The notes: generated by a model from the sequence alone, not told the origin. 64,000 nt of DNA from Rhodanobacter sp. UBA5168 (GCA_002413455.1 DHXA01000107.1:8533-72532), one strand, 5' to 3'. Shown: positions 34,183 through 43,474, counted from the first letter of the stretch. Program-made: numbers and translations.

Positions 34183-35334
34183 GTGATCCACACGGTCTGG
34201 CCTTATCTGGCGGTGATGTTGCTGGCTGCCGGGCTGTTTCCCGCGGTGGAGCGGCGCTACAACTGGCGCATTTTCTCGGTGTTGCCACCGATCGTGCTGA
34301 CCTATCTGCTGGTCACGGCGCTGGCGGTGTCCGGGCTGTGGCAGGTCAACGAGGAGATCCATGCGGCGCAGTCGATGCTGACCTCGCGGATGGTGCCGGC
34401 CTTGCTGTTCCTGCTGATGATCAATTGCGACCTGCGCGCAATCTACCGGCTCGGGCCGCGCGTGCTGGCTGTGTTCGCGTGCACCTCGATCAGCCTGTTC
34501 ATCGCGTTCATCAGCACGTACCTGATCTACCGTCGCTGGCTGCCTGGCGACGCTTGGCATCCGCTGGCCGCATTGAGTGGCAGCTGGGTCGGCGGCACCG
34601 CCAACATGATCGCGGTGAAGCAGGCGATCGGCATGTCCGATGCGCATCTGGCGATGTCGCTGCTGACCGATGCGCTGTGCTATTCGATGTGGGTGGTGGT
34701 GCTGTTCTCGGTGGCGCGGCTGGCGCCGGCGTTCAATCGCTGGACGCGCGCCAAATCCAGCGGCGACCTCGCCTTGCCGGCGGCCAAGACAAGCGCTCCC
34801 ACCACTTACGACAGCGTATTGCTGTGGCTGGGCATGGCGCTGGCCGCGGCTGCGCTTGCCGGATGGCTGGCGGCATGGCTGCCGACCTCCAGCATGATCA
34901 GCGCCACCACCTGGACCATCCTGCTTGCCACGGTGGCAGGGCTGGTGGTGGCGCACACGCCGCTGGCGCGTTACCCCGGCGCCGGCACGATTTCCAGCGC
35001 GATGCTGATCAGCGTGGTGGCCGTGCTGGCTTCGCAAAGCAACTTCCAGGGCATCGCCGCGGCGCCGCTGTACCTGCTGTGCGGCGTCACCATCATCGCG
35101 ATCCACGCGGTGCTGCTGGTGGGTTTCGCCAAACTCTTCCGCTTCGACCTCTATCTGTGCGGCATCTCCTCGCTGGCACATATCGGCGGCGTGGCCGCCA
35201 CGCCGGTGCTCGCGGCCAGCTATTCGCCGGCGCTGGTGCCGGTCGGCATCCTGCTGGCTTTGCTGGGTTATATCCTCGGTACGGGCTTCGGCCTGCTGGT
35301 GGCGTCCGTGCTGTCGATGCTGGCGGGCACGTGA
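34183..35334 (+). CDS. DUF819 family integral membrane protein (YjcL-like)
   Basis: 383 aa with 10-11 hydrophobic helices. LSGSWVGGTANMIAVKQAIG is the signature of the DUF819 family and LAHIGGVAATPVLAASYSPA is its second conserved motif. The family is an uncharacterised group of transporters, related in pattern to ion/dicarboxylate carriers. The GTG at 34183 is preferred because AAGGGG ends six bases before it; an ATG at 34177 directly abuts the ribosome site. It heads the plus-strand murein-peptide block, and may take murein peptides or amino acids across the inner membrane. Confidence 0.88.
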   Translation: MIHTVWPYLAVMLLAAGLFPAVERRYNWRIFSVLPPIVLTYLLVTALAVSGLWQVNEEIHAAQSMLTSRMVPALLFLLMINCDLRAIYRLGPRVLAVFACTSISLFIAFISTYLIYRRWLPGDAWHPLAALSGSWVGGTANMIAVKQAIGMSDAHLAMSLLTDALCYSMWVVVLFSVARLAPAFNRWTRAKSSGDLALPAAKTSAPTTYDSVLLWLGMALAAAALAGWLAAWLPTSSMISATTWTILLATVAGLVVAHTPLARYPGAGTISSAMLISVVAVLASQSNFQGIAAAPLYLLCGVTIIAIHAVLLVGFAKLFRFDLYLCGISSLAHIGGVAATPVLAASYSPALVPVGILLALLGYILGTGFGLLVASVLSMLAGT

Positions 35335-35354
35335 TGCGGCCTCAACAAGGGACA

Positions 35355-36761
35355 ATGAAAATGCGACTTCCACTATTTGCTGCAACCGTTCTCGCCCTGG
35401 GTCTCGTTGCCGCGCCATTGCAGGCGCGCGATGCCGCACCGGCGCTGACGATCCCGCCCTCGGGCGTGATGGGCGTGGGCGAGGCACAGCTCACGCCCGC
35501 ATTCTGGATCGGGCTGCAGAAACAACCGGACCATGTGATTCTCGACCGGGCCGCGATCGCCGCGGAGAACGCGAAGCTGCTGCAGGTCGATCCTTCGATG
35601 CACGACCTGCGTGCGCTGCCGAAAACCCTGACGCGCGAACAGGTGGCCGGCTGGATCAACGGATTGTCCGAACGCCCCAAGCGGCAGATGTATGACGTCG
35701 AGGGCAAGCCGTTGCCGGCCGCCACGCTGGACGCGCTGATCGACAATCTCGCGTTGTCCGACATTCCCGCGCAGCAGGAAACGCGCTACGGCCTGGTGGT
35801 GCAGCGGGCTTCGTTCCACACCTTCCCGACCAACTTGCGCGCCTTCAATGTCAGCGGCGACACCGATATCGACCGCTTCCAGGAGACCGCCGAATTCCCC
35901 GGTGTGCCGGTGGTGATCGTGCACGCCAGCCGCGACGGCAAGTGGCTGTTCGTGGTGAGCCCGCGCTATGCCGCGTGGACCGAGAAGGAGAACGTGGCCG
36001 AAGGCACCGCCGCGCAGGTATTCGGCTACGCCGACAAGACGCCGTACCGGGTGGTGACCGGCGCCAGCGTGCGCACCGTGTTCACCCGCGAGGTGCCGGG
36101 CGCATCGCAGCTGCAGCTGGACATGAGCACGCGTGTGCCGCTGCTGAACCTGCCGCCGGATCAGCCGGTCAACGGACAGACGCCCTATGCGGCCTACACG
36201 CTGCAGCTGCCGCTGCGCGGCGCCGACGGCAAGCTGCAGTTCACGCCGGCGCTGCTGCAGAAGAACACCGACACGGCGGGCGACTACCTGCCGCTGACTC
36301 CGGCCAACATCATCCGCCAGGCGTTCAAGTTCCTCGGCGAGCGCTATGGCTGGGGCCATGCTTACGACGGCCGCGATTGCAGCGGCTTCGTCTCCGACGT
36401 CTATCGCAGCATGGGCGTGCAGATGCCGCGCAACACCAGCAAGCAGGCGATCAGCCCGGCGCTGGAGCATCGTGCGTTCACCGACAAGGACAGCCGCGAG
36501 GCGCGCATCAAGGCAGCGCGCGAGTTGCAGGTCGGCGACCTGGTCTACATCCCCGGCCACGTGATGATGGTGCTCGGCCAGCGCGACGGCCAGCCGTACG
36601 TGATTCACGACGTGGGCGGCATGACCTATCGCCAGGCCGACGGCAGCATGCGCCACATCAAGCTCAACGCAGTGTCGGTCACGCCGTTGCTGCCGATGCA
36701 GTCCAATGATCATCAGACCTACGTCGACCGCATGACCAGCATCGTGCGCATCCGCCGTTGA
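35355..36761 (+). CDS. NlpC/P60 endopeptidase with N-terminal SH3 domains
   Basis: 468 aa. Sec signal (residues 1-24). A family-specific helical domain is followed by SH3b-like segments (RDGKWLFVVSPRYAAWTEKE, then YRVVTGASV). The C-terminal papain-like domain has GYGWGHAYDGRDCSGFVSDV-type features: Cys 342 in RDCSGFVSD and His 402 in IPGHVMMVLG, with IHD following. Enzymes of this layout hydrolyse gamma-D-Glu-mDAP links in stem peptides, releasing L-Ala-D-Glu. That product is the substrate of the epimerase encoded next door. Confidence 0.93.
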   Translation: MKMRLPLFAATVLALGLVAAPLQARDAAPALTIPPSGVMGVGEAQLTPAFWIGLQKQPDHVILDRAAIAAENAKLLQVDPSMHDLRALPKTLTREQVAGWINGLSERPKRQMYDVEGKPLPAATLDALIDNLALSDIPAQQETRYGLVVQRASFHTFPTNLRAFNVSGDTDIDRFQETAEFPGVPVVIVHASRDGKWLFVVSPRYAAWTEKENVAEGTAAQVFGYADKTPYRVVTGASVRTVFTREVPGASQLQLDMSTRVPLLNLPPDQPVNGQTPYAAYTLQLPLRGADGKLQFTPALLQKNTDTAGDYLPLTPANIIRQAFKFLGERYGWGHAYDGRDCSGFVSDVYRSMGVQMPRNTSKQAISPALEHRAFTDKDSREARIKAARELQVGDLVYIPGHVMMVLGQRDGQPYVIHDVGGMTYRQADGSMRHIKLNAVSVTPLLPMQSNDHQTYVDRMTSIVRIRR

Positions 36762-36819
36762 GCCTGCTGCCGGTTGCATCGAGAAGAAACAGGGACACGG
36801 ATTCCATGAAGGCTTTGCC

Positions 36820-37917
36820 ATGAAAATCACCGACATCCAGTTCGGCATGCTGCGGGTACCGCTGAAGACGCCGTTCAAGACCGCGCTGCGCACCGTCAAC
36901 ACGGTCGAGGACATCGTGGTGATGATGCATACCGATACCGGCCACGTCGGTTACGGCGAGGCGCCGGCTACCGCGGTGATCACCGGCGACACCCACGGCT
37001 CGATCATCGACGCGATCCGCCACTACATCTCGCCGCGCCTGATCGGCCAGGACATCGCCGACCTCAACCACCTCACCCAGCTGATCCAGAGTGCGATGGA
37101 AAAGAACACCAGCGCCAAGGCGGCGGTGGAGATCGCGATCTACGACCTGTGGGGCCAGCTCTACAACGCGCCGCTGTACAAGCTGCTCGGCGGCGGCGAC
37201 CCGGTGATCACTACCGACATCACCATCAGTGTCGACTACATCGACAAGATGGTGGCCGATTCCGTTTCCGCGGTGGAGCGCGGCTTCGAGTCGCTGAAGA
37301 TCAAGGTCGGCAAGGACATCGGCGTCGACATCGAGCGGGTCAAGGCGATCTACGCGGCGGTGGAAGGGCGCGCGCTGCTGCGGCTGGACGCGAACCAGGG
37401 CTGGACCGCCAAGCAGGCGGTGTACGCGCTGCAGACGCTGGAGGAGGCCGGCATCAAGCTGGAGCTGATCGAGCAGCCGGTGAAGGCGCGCGACCTGGCC
37501 GGCATGCGCTACGTCACCGAGCGCGTGCATACACCAGTGATGGCCGACGAGAGCGTGTTCGGCCCGATGGAGGTGGTGGAGCTGATCCGCATGCGCGCGG
37601 CCGACATCATCAACATCAAGCTGATGAAGACCGGCGGCATCTCCAACGCGATCCGCATCGCCGACATCGCCGCGATGCACGGCGTGGAATGCATGATCGG
37701 CTGCATGCTCGAAACCAGCATCAGCGTGGCGGCGGCGGTGCACGTGGCCGTGGCCAAGTCGAACGTGATCACCAAGATCGACCTGGACGGCCCTTCGCTG
37801 TGCCAGTTCAATCCGGTCGACGGTGGGGTAATCTTCAACGAATCGGAGATCTCGGTGACGGACGCGCCCGGGCTGGGCATCCGCGAGATCCGCGGACTGG
37901 AGAGGATCGAAGGTTGA
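36820..37917 (+). CDS. L-Ala-D/L-Glu epimerase (dipeptide epimerase, enolase superfamily)
   Basis: 365 aa. Muconate-lactonizing-type enolase member: FESLKIKVGKD (KxK catalytic pair), LLRLDANQGW and ELIEQPV and VMADESVF (three metal ligands), and INIKLMKTGGI (second catalytic Lys). The G-G-x at the C-terminal IGCMLETSISVAA loop and the typical DxD-like end fit dipeptide epimerases such as YcjG/YkfB. It converts L-Ala-D-Glu to L-Ala-L-Glu, allowing normal peptidases to finish the breakdown. Cytoplasmic, without a signal. Gene is in line with NlpC upstream and the RpiR regulator downstream. Confidence 0.92.
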   Translation: MKITDIQFGMLRVPLKTPFKTALRTVNTVEDIVVMMHTDTGHVGYGEAPATAVITGDTHGSIIDAIRHYISPRLIGQDIADLNHLTQLIQSAMEKNTSAKAAVEIAIYDLWGQLYNAPLYKLLGGGDPVITTDITISVDYIDKMVADSVSAVERGFESLKIKVGKDIGVDIERVKAIYAAVEGRALLRLDANQGWTAKQAVYALQTLEEAGIKLELIEQPVKARDLAGMRYVTERVHTPVMADESVFGPMEVVELIRMRAADIINIKLMKTGGISNAIRIADIAAMHGVECMIGCMLETSISVAAAVHVAVAKSNVITKIDLDGPSLCQFNPVDGGVIFNESEISVTDAPGLGIREIRGLERIEG

Positions 37918-38774
37918 TGTCGCCGCTGGTCAAAATCCGCTCGGAGCGCGACCAGATGTCGGCGGTGGAGCGGCGTATTGCCGACTTCATCCTCGAGAAC
38001 GCGCAGCTGCTGCGCGATTACTCCTCGCAGCAGCTGGCCAATGCGCTGGGCATCAGCCAGTCCAGCGTGGTCAAGTTCACCCAGAAGCTGGGTTTCAAGG
38101 GGTATCCGGATCTCAAGTACTCGGTCGGCGAGGCGATCGCCCGTGCCGACAACGGCGACACGCCGCAGCTGACGGCATCCGCCAACGGCGTGTCCGATGC
38201 CTCACTCGCCGGCAACCTGTGGCGACGCAAGTCCGAGGCCGAGGAAGCCACCCGGCTGATCAATCCGCCGCAGACCATTCATGCGGTGGCTGACGCGATC
38301 GAGCAGGCCGGTCGCGCCGGCAAGGTATTCATCATCGGTCTGGGCGAGGACGACATCTACGCGCGCGGCTTCGCGCTGAAGCTGTCGTTGCTGGGCATCC
38401 TCACCGTGCACAATTTCGACACTGCGCGGATGACCGCGAATGTTTCCGCGGCCAGTGCCGGCGACGTGCTGCTGGTGTTCTCCGAACACGGCAACCATCC
38501 GGCGCTGTGCAAGATCAGCCGCTACTTCCGCGAGCGCCGCGGCCAGGTGATCACGGTGACGCGGCATACCGCCAACCCGTTGCGCGCGCTGGCCGATATC
38601 GCGCTGGTGGTGTCCGCGCACGACGAGCAGCCGTACATCCAGCCGCTGCTGTACCAGTCGGCGCTGCAACATCTGCTCGATGGCGTGTTCGTGCTGCTGT
38701 GCGAAGGGCACGACGATCGCCACGCGCAGCTGCTGGCCAATCTCGACCGTATCCAGCTGATGCTGGAGCCGTAA
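37917..38774 (+). CDS. RpiR/MurR-type transcriptional regulator
   Basis: 285 aa. N-terminal HTH_6 domain: MSAVERRIADFILENAQLL, then QLANALGISQSSVVKFTQKL (recognition helix) and FKGYPDLKY. A C-terminal SIS domain (GKVFIIGLGEDDIYARGFAL, VLLVFSEHGNHPALCKISRY) binds a sugar-phosphate-like ligand; in MurR the ligand is MurNAc-6-phosphate. The start overlaps the epimerase stop (TGATG). It probably controls both arms of the divergent cluster, acting in the 34,018-34,182 region; this is inferred, as no operator was defined. Confidence 0.92.
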   Translation: MSPLVKIRSERDQMSAVERRIADFILENAQLLRDYSSQQLANALGISQSSVVKFTQKLGFKGYPDLKYSVGEAIARADNGDTPQLTASANGVSDASLAGNLWRRKSEAEEATRLINPPQTIHAVADAIEQAGRAGKVFIIGLGEDDIYARGFALKLSLLGILTVHNFDTARMTANVSAASAGDVLLVFSEHGNHPALCKISRYFRERRGQVITVTRHTANPLRALADIALVVSAHDEQPYIQPLLYQSALQHLLDGVFVLLCEGHDDRHAQLLANLDRIQLMLEP

Positions 38775-38798
38775 CCCATCCACTGCAGGCAGGTACGC

Positions 38799-39599
38799 AT
38801 GGCTTTTCGTCGTTACACCCGCTCGTGCGCTGCGTGCTTCGTGCTGGCGCTGGTACTCATCTCCGGTTGCGCCGCACACGATCTGAAGCCGGCCGAGGCC
38901 AGCCGCTGGCAGTCGTCGCGTCAGCTCGTACTGGTTACCATTGCCGAATGGGGGGCCGATCACGGCATGCTGCGCACGTATGCGCGCGGCGCGCATGGCT
39001 GGGTAGCGGCAGGCGTCGCGGCGCCGGTCACGATCGGCAAGACGGGCGCCGGCTGGGGGCTTGGACTGAACGCGCCGCGAAGTAGCGAGCCGGTCAAGCG
39101 CGAAGGCGACAACCGCAGCCCGGCGGGCGTGTTCCGCATCGGCGATACGTTCGGATACGCCAGCCACGTCGACACCGCGATGCCGTATCTCGCGCTCAAT
39201 GCCACCGAGTATTGCGTCGATGTCAGCGGCGCGAAGCACTACAACCGCATCGTCGATGCGAACGTGGTCGGTGCCGACGCGGTGAAGGGTTCCACCGAAC
39301 CGATGCGGCGCGACCTGCACGCTCATGGCGATCAGCGCTACCGCATGGGCTTCGTGATCGAACAGAATCCGCAGGCACGGCCGCAAGCGGGCAGTTGCAT
39401 CTTCGCGCACCTGTGGAAATCGCCGACGGACTCGACCGCGGGATGCACCGCGATGACGCCAGCCGTGATGCAGTCGTTGCTGGCCTGGCTGCGGCCGGAG
39501 GACCAGCCGATCTTCATCCTGCTGCCGCAGCACGAATACGAACGGCTGCGTACCGACTGGCAGTTGCCGGCGGTCGCCGCGACAGGCGCCGCACGGTGA
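38799..39599 (+). CDS. L,D-transpeptidase-like lipoprotein (YkuD family)
   Basis: 266 aa. Lipobox LISGC near residue 24. The YkuD pattern is visible as TIGKTGAGWGLG, NRSPAGVFRIGDTFGY (the G-F-x-I-G region), a His-containing CIFAHLWKSP and the active-site STAGCTAM (S-x-x-G-C). Enzymes of this type join peptidoglycan stem peptides by L,D-bonds or cut them as L,D-carboxypeptidases. Placed between the regulator and the symporter in the murein-peptide block, a carboxypeptidase role would supply D-Ala or trim tetrapeptides. Confidence 0.88.
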   Translation: MAFRRYTRSCAACFVLALVLISGCAAHDLKPAEASRWQSSRQLVLVTIAEWGADHGMLRTYARGAHGWVAAGVAAPVTIGKTGAGWGLGLNAPRSSEPVKREGDNRSPAGVFRIGDTFGYASHVDTAMPYLALNATEYCVDVSGAKHYNRIVDANVVGADAVKGSTEPMRRDLHAHGDQRYRMGFVIEQNPQARPQAGSCIFAHLWKSPTDSTAGCTAMTPAVMQSLLAWLRPEDQPIFILLPQHEYERLRTDWQLPAVAATGAAR

Positions 39600-40834
39600 G
39601 CGCGACCAGTCGGGTCCTGATCGGACTGGCCGCCGGTGCGCTGATCGGGCTGCTGCTGGTCGGCTGGAACCCGGCGGTGGCGCTGCAGGTGGCCAACGTG
39701 GCGCAGCCGATCGGCAAGCTGTGGCTGAATGCGCTGCAGATGACCGTGGTACCGCTGGTGCTGGCGCTGGTGGTGGTTGGCGTGAACACTGCCACCGATG
39801 CGGCCGCCTCGGGTCGCATTGCACGGCGCGCGATCGTGGTGTTCATCGTGGTGCTGACCGGCGGCGCGCTGTTCGCGGCGCTGGCAGCGCCACTGGTGTT
39901 CGCGCTGTTTCCGCACAACCCGGCATTGATCGTGGCGCTGGGTCATGCGACGGTGCCATCGGCCGCGGAGGCGGCGCCGATCAGCTGGGTCGATTCGCTC
40001 ACCGCGATCGTGCCGAGCAACGCGATCATGGCAGCCGCACAGAGCGCGATGCTGCCGCTGGTGGTGTTCGCCCTGTTCCTCGGCTTCGCGCTGACCCGGA
40101 TCGAGCAGGCACGGCGCGCGCTGCTGATGGAATTTTTCCAGGCAATCGCCGACGCGATGATCGTGATCGTGCGCTGGGTGCTGTGGGCTGCGCCGCTGGG
40201 CGTGTTCGCACTGATCCTGTCGGTATGCGCACGCTCGGGACTGGGCATGCTCAGTGCGCTTGGCGTCTACGTGTTGGTGGAGTGCCTGCTGTATCTGGCG
40301 GTCACCGTGATGATGCTGCCGGTGGCGATGGTGTTCGGCGGCGAACGCATCCGCCGTTTTGCCGCCGCACTGGTGCCGGCGCAGGTAGTGGCGCTCAGCA
40401 CGCAGTCGTCGCTGGCCTCGCTGCCGGCGATGCTGGAAAGCGCGGATCGCCGGCTCGGCTATCCGCAGCAGGTTACCGCGCTGGTGCTGCCGATGGCGGT
40501 GAGCCTGTTCCGCCTGACCAGTCCGGTGCAGTACGTCACCTCGGCGGTGTTCATCGCGTGGGCCTACGGCATCGACCTGTCTACCGCGCAGCTGCTCACC
40601 GGCGCGCTGCTGGCCGTGGTGATCAGCCTGGGTTCGGTCGGTCTGCCGGGCCAGGTCACCTTCATCGCCACCAACCTGCCAGTGGCGCAGGCGATGGGCC
40701 TGCCGCTGAGCCCGCTGGGCCTGATGCTGGCGGTGGACACCATCCCCGACGCACTGGCCACGCTCGGCAACGTCACCGCCGACCTCACCGCCACCAGCCT
40801 GGTCACCCGACAATCGAGGCGCGATACCGCATGA
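39596..40834 (+). CDS. Dicarboxylate/amino-acid:cation symporter (DAACS family)
   Basis: 412 aa starting at GTG 39596, which overlaps the upstream stop (GTGA). About eight helices plus re-entrant loops. Family motifs: MTVVPLVLALVVVGV, AIVPSNAIMAAAQSAMLPLV, a serine-rich ALSTQSSLASLPAML hairpin, then AVDTIPDALATLGNVTADLT near the C-terminus. Members take up glutamate, aspartate, C4 acids or alanine/serine. In this cluster it could recover glutamate or D-amino acids released from murein. Confidence 0.92.
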   Translation: MSATSRVLIGLAAGALIGLLLVGWNPAVALQVANVAQPIGKLWLNALQMTVVPLVLALVVVGVNTATDAAASGRIARRAIVVFIVVLTGGALFAALAAPLVFALFPHNPALIVALGHATVPSAAEAAPISWVDSLTAIVPSNAIMAAAQSAMLPLVVFALFLGFALTRIEQARRALLMEFFQAIADAMIVIVRWVLWAAPLGVFALILSVCARSGLGMLSALGVYVLVECLLYLAVTVMMLPVAMVFGGERIRRFAAALVPAQVVALSTQSSLASLPAMLESADRRLGYPQQVTALVLPMAVSLFRLTSPVQYVTSAVFIAWAYGIDLSTAQLLTGALLAVVISLGSVGLPGQVTFIATNLPVAQAMGLPLSPLGLMLAVDTIPDALATLGNVTADLTATSLVTRQSRRDTA

Positions 40835-41973
40835 GTTTCGACGTACAGGATTTCGATGCGATCGTGATCGGCGCCGGCATCGGCGGCGCATCGGTCGCGT
40901 ATTTCATGGCGCCGCATGCGCGGGTGCTGGTGCTGGAGCGCGAGGCGTATGCGGGCATGCATTCGACCGGCCGTTCGGCGGCGTTGTTCAGCGAGACGTA
41001 TGGCTCCCCGCAGGTGCGCGCGCTGACCCGTGCGGCGCGGCCGTTCCTGGTGCAGCCGCCGGCGGGTTTCGCGGCCCATCCCATTCTCGCGCCGCGCGGC
41101 GCCACCATCATCGGCAATGCGGCGCAGTCCGACGACGTGTTGGTGCTGCACGAGGCGATCGTGCCGTTCACCCGCGACATCGAACTGCATGACGTGGCAC
41201 GCCTGCTTGCGGCGGTGCCGGTGCTGCGCCCAGAGTCGGCGCAGATCGGCCTGCACGAACCCGGCGCGGCCGATATCGACGTCAACGAACTGCATCAGGG
41301 GTTCCTGCGCGGACTGCGCGCGCGCGGCAGCGAGCTGCGCCTGAACGTCGGCATCCGCGCGATCGGCCGCAGCGCGGGCGGCTGGCAGGTGGACGACGGC
41401 GAGCAGGCGTTCCGTGCGCCGCTGCTGCTCAATGCCGCCGGCGCCTGGGTCGACCAGGTAGCCGCACTGGCCGGGGTGGCGCCGATCGGCATCGTGCCGA
41501 AGCGGCGCTCCGTGTTCCTGTTCGATCCGCCGGAAAATCTCGCCACCGCGCACTGGCCGTTCATCACCAGTTTCGATGAGAGCTTCTACTTCAAGCCCGA
41601 CGCCGGCCTGCTGCTGGGCACATGCGCGAACGCCGACCCGGTCGAGCCGCACGACGTGCAGCCGGAGGATTACGACATCGCGCTGGGCATTCACCGGATC
41701 GAGGAGGCGACCACCCTGACGATCCGCCGGCCGCGGCGAAGCTGGGCCGGCCTGCGTTCGTTCGTCGCCGACGGCGACCTGGTCGGCGGCTTCGCGGTGG
41801 ACGCGCCCGGTTTCTTCTGGGTCGCCGCGCAGGGCGGCTACGGCATCCAGACCAGCGCCGCGATGGGCGAAGCGTGCGCCAATCTGGTGCTCGGCCGGCC
41901 GCTGCCAGCGGCGCTGCTCGATGCGGGCTTGTCTGCCGCGATGCTGGCGCCGCGGGTGCCGCGGGCGTTGTAG
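40831..41973 (+). CDS. FAD-dependent D-amino-acid oxidase/dehydrogenase-like protein
   Basis: 380 aa. N-terminal Rossmann FAD site VIGAGIGGASVAYFMAP and LVLEREAYAGMHSTGRSAA. Central VLRPESAQIGLHEPGAADID and NAAGAWVDQVA, and C-terminal DAPGFFWVAAQGGYGIQTSA complete the DAO/glycine-oxidase fold. Family members oxidise D- or secondary amino acids. Overlaps the symporter stop by four bases and ends the plus-strand block. It would deaminate D-Ala or D-Glu from murein; substrate is not shown by sequence. Confidence 0.88.
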   Translation: MSFDVQDFDAIVIGAGIGGASVAYFMAPHARVLVLEREAYAGMHSTGRSAALFSETYGSPQVRALTRAARPFLVQPPAGFAAHPILAPRGATIIGNAAQSDDVLVLHEAIVPFTRDIELHDVARLLAAVPVLRPESAQIGLHEPGAADIDVNELHQGFLRGLRARGSELRLNVGIRAIGRSAGGWQVDDGEQAFRAPLLLNAAGAWVDQVAALAGVAPIGIVPKRRSVFLFDPPENLATAHWPFITSFDESFYFKPDAGLLLGTCANADPVEPHDVQPEDYDIALGIHRIEEATTLTIRRPRRSWAGLRSFVADGDLVGGFAVDAPGFFWVAAQGGYGIQTSAAMGEACANLVLGRPLPAALLDAGLSAAMLAPRVPRAL

Positions 41974-42087
41974 GTGGCGCGGCGCCGTAGGCGTTGCAGG
42001 TTTCAACCGGAGCGTCCGCTGGCGTCGAACCTGCTGAACGCCGACGCCACGCGACGCTCACCCTCCACCAGCCTCACCCCACCATCC

Positions 42088-42205
42088 TCATTCGCGCGAA
42101 GGCGGGAATCGCTCTTCAGCAATGGAGTTGGCCATCCATCTGGCAAAGTCAAAATGGATGACCAGCTTCGCTGTTGTGGAGCTTCTCCCGCTTTCGCGGG
42201 AATGA
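42088..42205. repeat. 118-bp palindromic dispersed element (two 52-bp arms)
   Basis: Arm 42088-42139 and the reverse complement of 42154-42205 match over their length with scattered differences: both run TCATTC-CGCGAA-GCGGGA, then CAGC or ACAACAGCGAAGCTGG, then CCATCCAT. The same 52-bp unit occurs singly at 4883-4934. The rest of the 41974-42370 gap holds no gene; an ORF at 42003-42299 is repeat translation. Confidence 0.75.
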
Positions 42206-42370
42206 CCGTGGTGGAGGGCGAGGCTCCAGGGAAAAGCGCTTCCGGCCACGCGGGCAGCGCTGAAGTCACGCCACGGCCAGCGATGAAATCGTCACGCATC
42301 CAGCGGTGAAGCCAGCGCAGGGCAGGGCTTCGCCGCCCTGCGCCGCTTCATGCAGCCAAGCGCCGATCTG

Positions 42371-43474
42371 TCAGTTGCCGATCCGCTGATTCGTCAGCGC
42401 CGCATTGCCGACGATGCCCGACAGCGGCAGCAGCTGGCTAAGCACGCGGCTCCATTCGGTCACGCCGGCCGGTCCGACAAACACCACGTCGCCGGGTCGC
42501 ATCATGAAATTGTCGGCCAGCGCAAAGGCGGCCGGCGAATGTCCGTTGAGGTGGAATACCGTGGCCGGCTCCACCTGCATGTTCGCCACACCGCGAATCA
42601 CGTAGATCGCCTTGCCATCGGCGGTCACCGGATTCACCCCACCGGCGCGCCCGATCACCTGGGTGAGATTCAGATTGGTGGTCTTGAACATGATCGCCTG
42701 GGGCCTGATGACTTCGCCCATGACATACACTTCCCGACTTTCGTTGTAGGGCAGGAATAGCCCGTCGCCGGGCTTCAGGTAGATGTTCTGGGCCGCGCTG
42801 GTGCCCTGGCCGGGCATACCGAGATTGAGGTGGTAGTCGTGTCCGTCACGGGTCAGCACCACGTCCGAAAGATCGGCCAGATCGGTATTGATGCCGGCGT
42901 TGCCAATCGCCTGGCCCAAGGTCATCGGCACGTCGGTGATCGGCTGCGAATCAGTCTTCGTGAAGGCGCCCCGCAAGTTGATTCGCTGGCTGCCGTAACT
43001 GACCACGCTGACATCGACCTGCGGTTTTTCGACATAGGTCGTGAGTTTGTTGGCGATGGCCTGGCGGAGCTGTTCGATATTCATGCCGGCGGCCTTGATA
43101 TTGCCGACATAGGGATAGAAAAGTGTGCCATCAGGTCTTACCAGACGACCGTTGGCGACGGTCTGCTGTTGCGAGCCCGCCGGCGAGGTGAGTTCGGGGT
43201 GGTCCCATACCGTGATGTAAAGCGTGTCGCCCGCGCCAATCAGATAGGGCTGCGGTTGGTAGCTGAGCAACTCCGGGGCGATCTGCTGGTTTGCTGGCCC
43301 GGCTTGGGCGGAAGCCAGCGTGTCGGGAGTGATCTGTACCAGCGTCACGTGCCCGCTTTCGGGCGCGCTACCGTTCGTGAGCGCTCCCTCGGACATGTGT
43401 TGGCCGGGCACCATGGCGCAGCCATGCAGCAGCACAACCGACAATGCGATCGCCGGCAATAGAAAGTGTTTCAT
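42371..43474 (-). CDS. wza: Polysaccharide export outer-membrane lipoprotein (Wza/GumB family)
   Basis: 367 aa. Signal peptide with lipobox LLHGC. Poly_export motifs: PYLIGAGDTLYITVWDHPEL at about residue 80, ITDVPMTLGQAIGNAGI in the SLBB domains, PGDGLFLPYNESREVYVMGE, and FMMRPGDVVFVGPAGVTEW at the end. It forms the outer-membrane channel for exopolysaccharide. GGAGGT precedes the ATG at 43474. Unusually it is divergent from the rest of the EPS genes, with an 890-base region between that should hold both promoters. Confidence 0.94.
   Translation of the reverse strand: MKHFLLPAIALSVVLLHGCAMVPGQHMSEGALTNGSAPESGHVTLVQITPDTLASAQAGPANQQIAPELLSYQPQPYLIGAGDTLYITVWDHPELTSPAGSQQQTVANGRLVRPDGTLFYPYVGNIKAAGMNIEQLRQAIANKLTTYVEKPQVDVSVVSYGSQRINLRGAFTKTDSQPITDVPMTLGQAIGNAGINTDLADLSDVVLTRDGHDYHLNLGMPGQGTSAAQNIYLKPGDGLFLPYNESREVYVMGEVIRPQAIMFKTTNLNLTQVIGRAGGVNPVTADGKAIYVIRGVANMQVEPATVFHLNGHSPAAFALADNFMMRPGDVVFVGPAGVTEWSRVLSQLLPLSGIVGNAALTNQRIGN

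Noticed and set aside
42003-42299. 98-codon minus-strand ORF
   Set aside because: It translates the dispersed palindromic repeat (VIPAKAG-type string).
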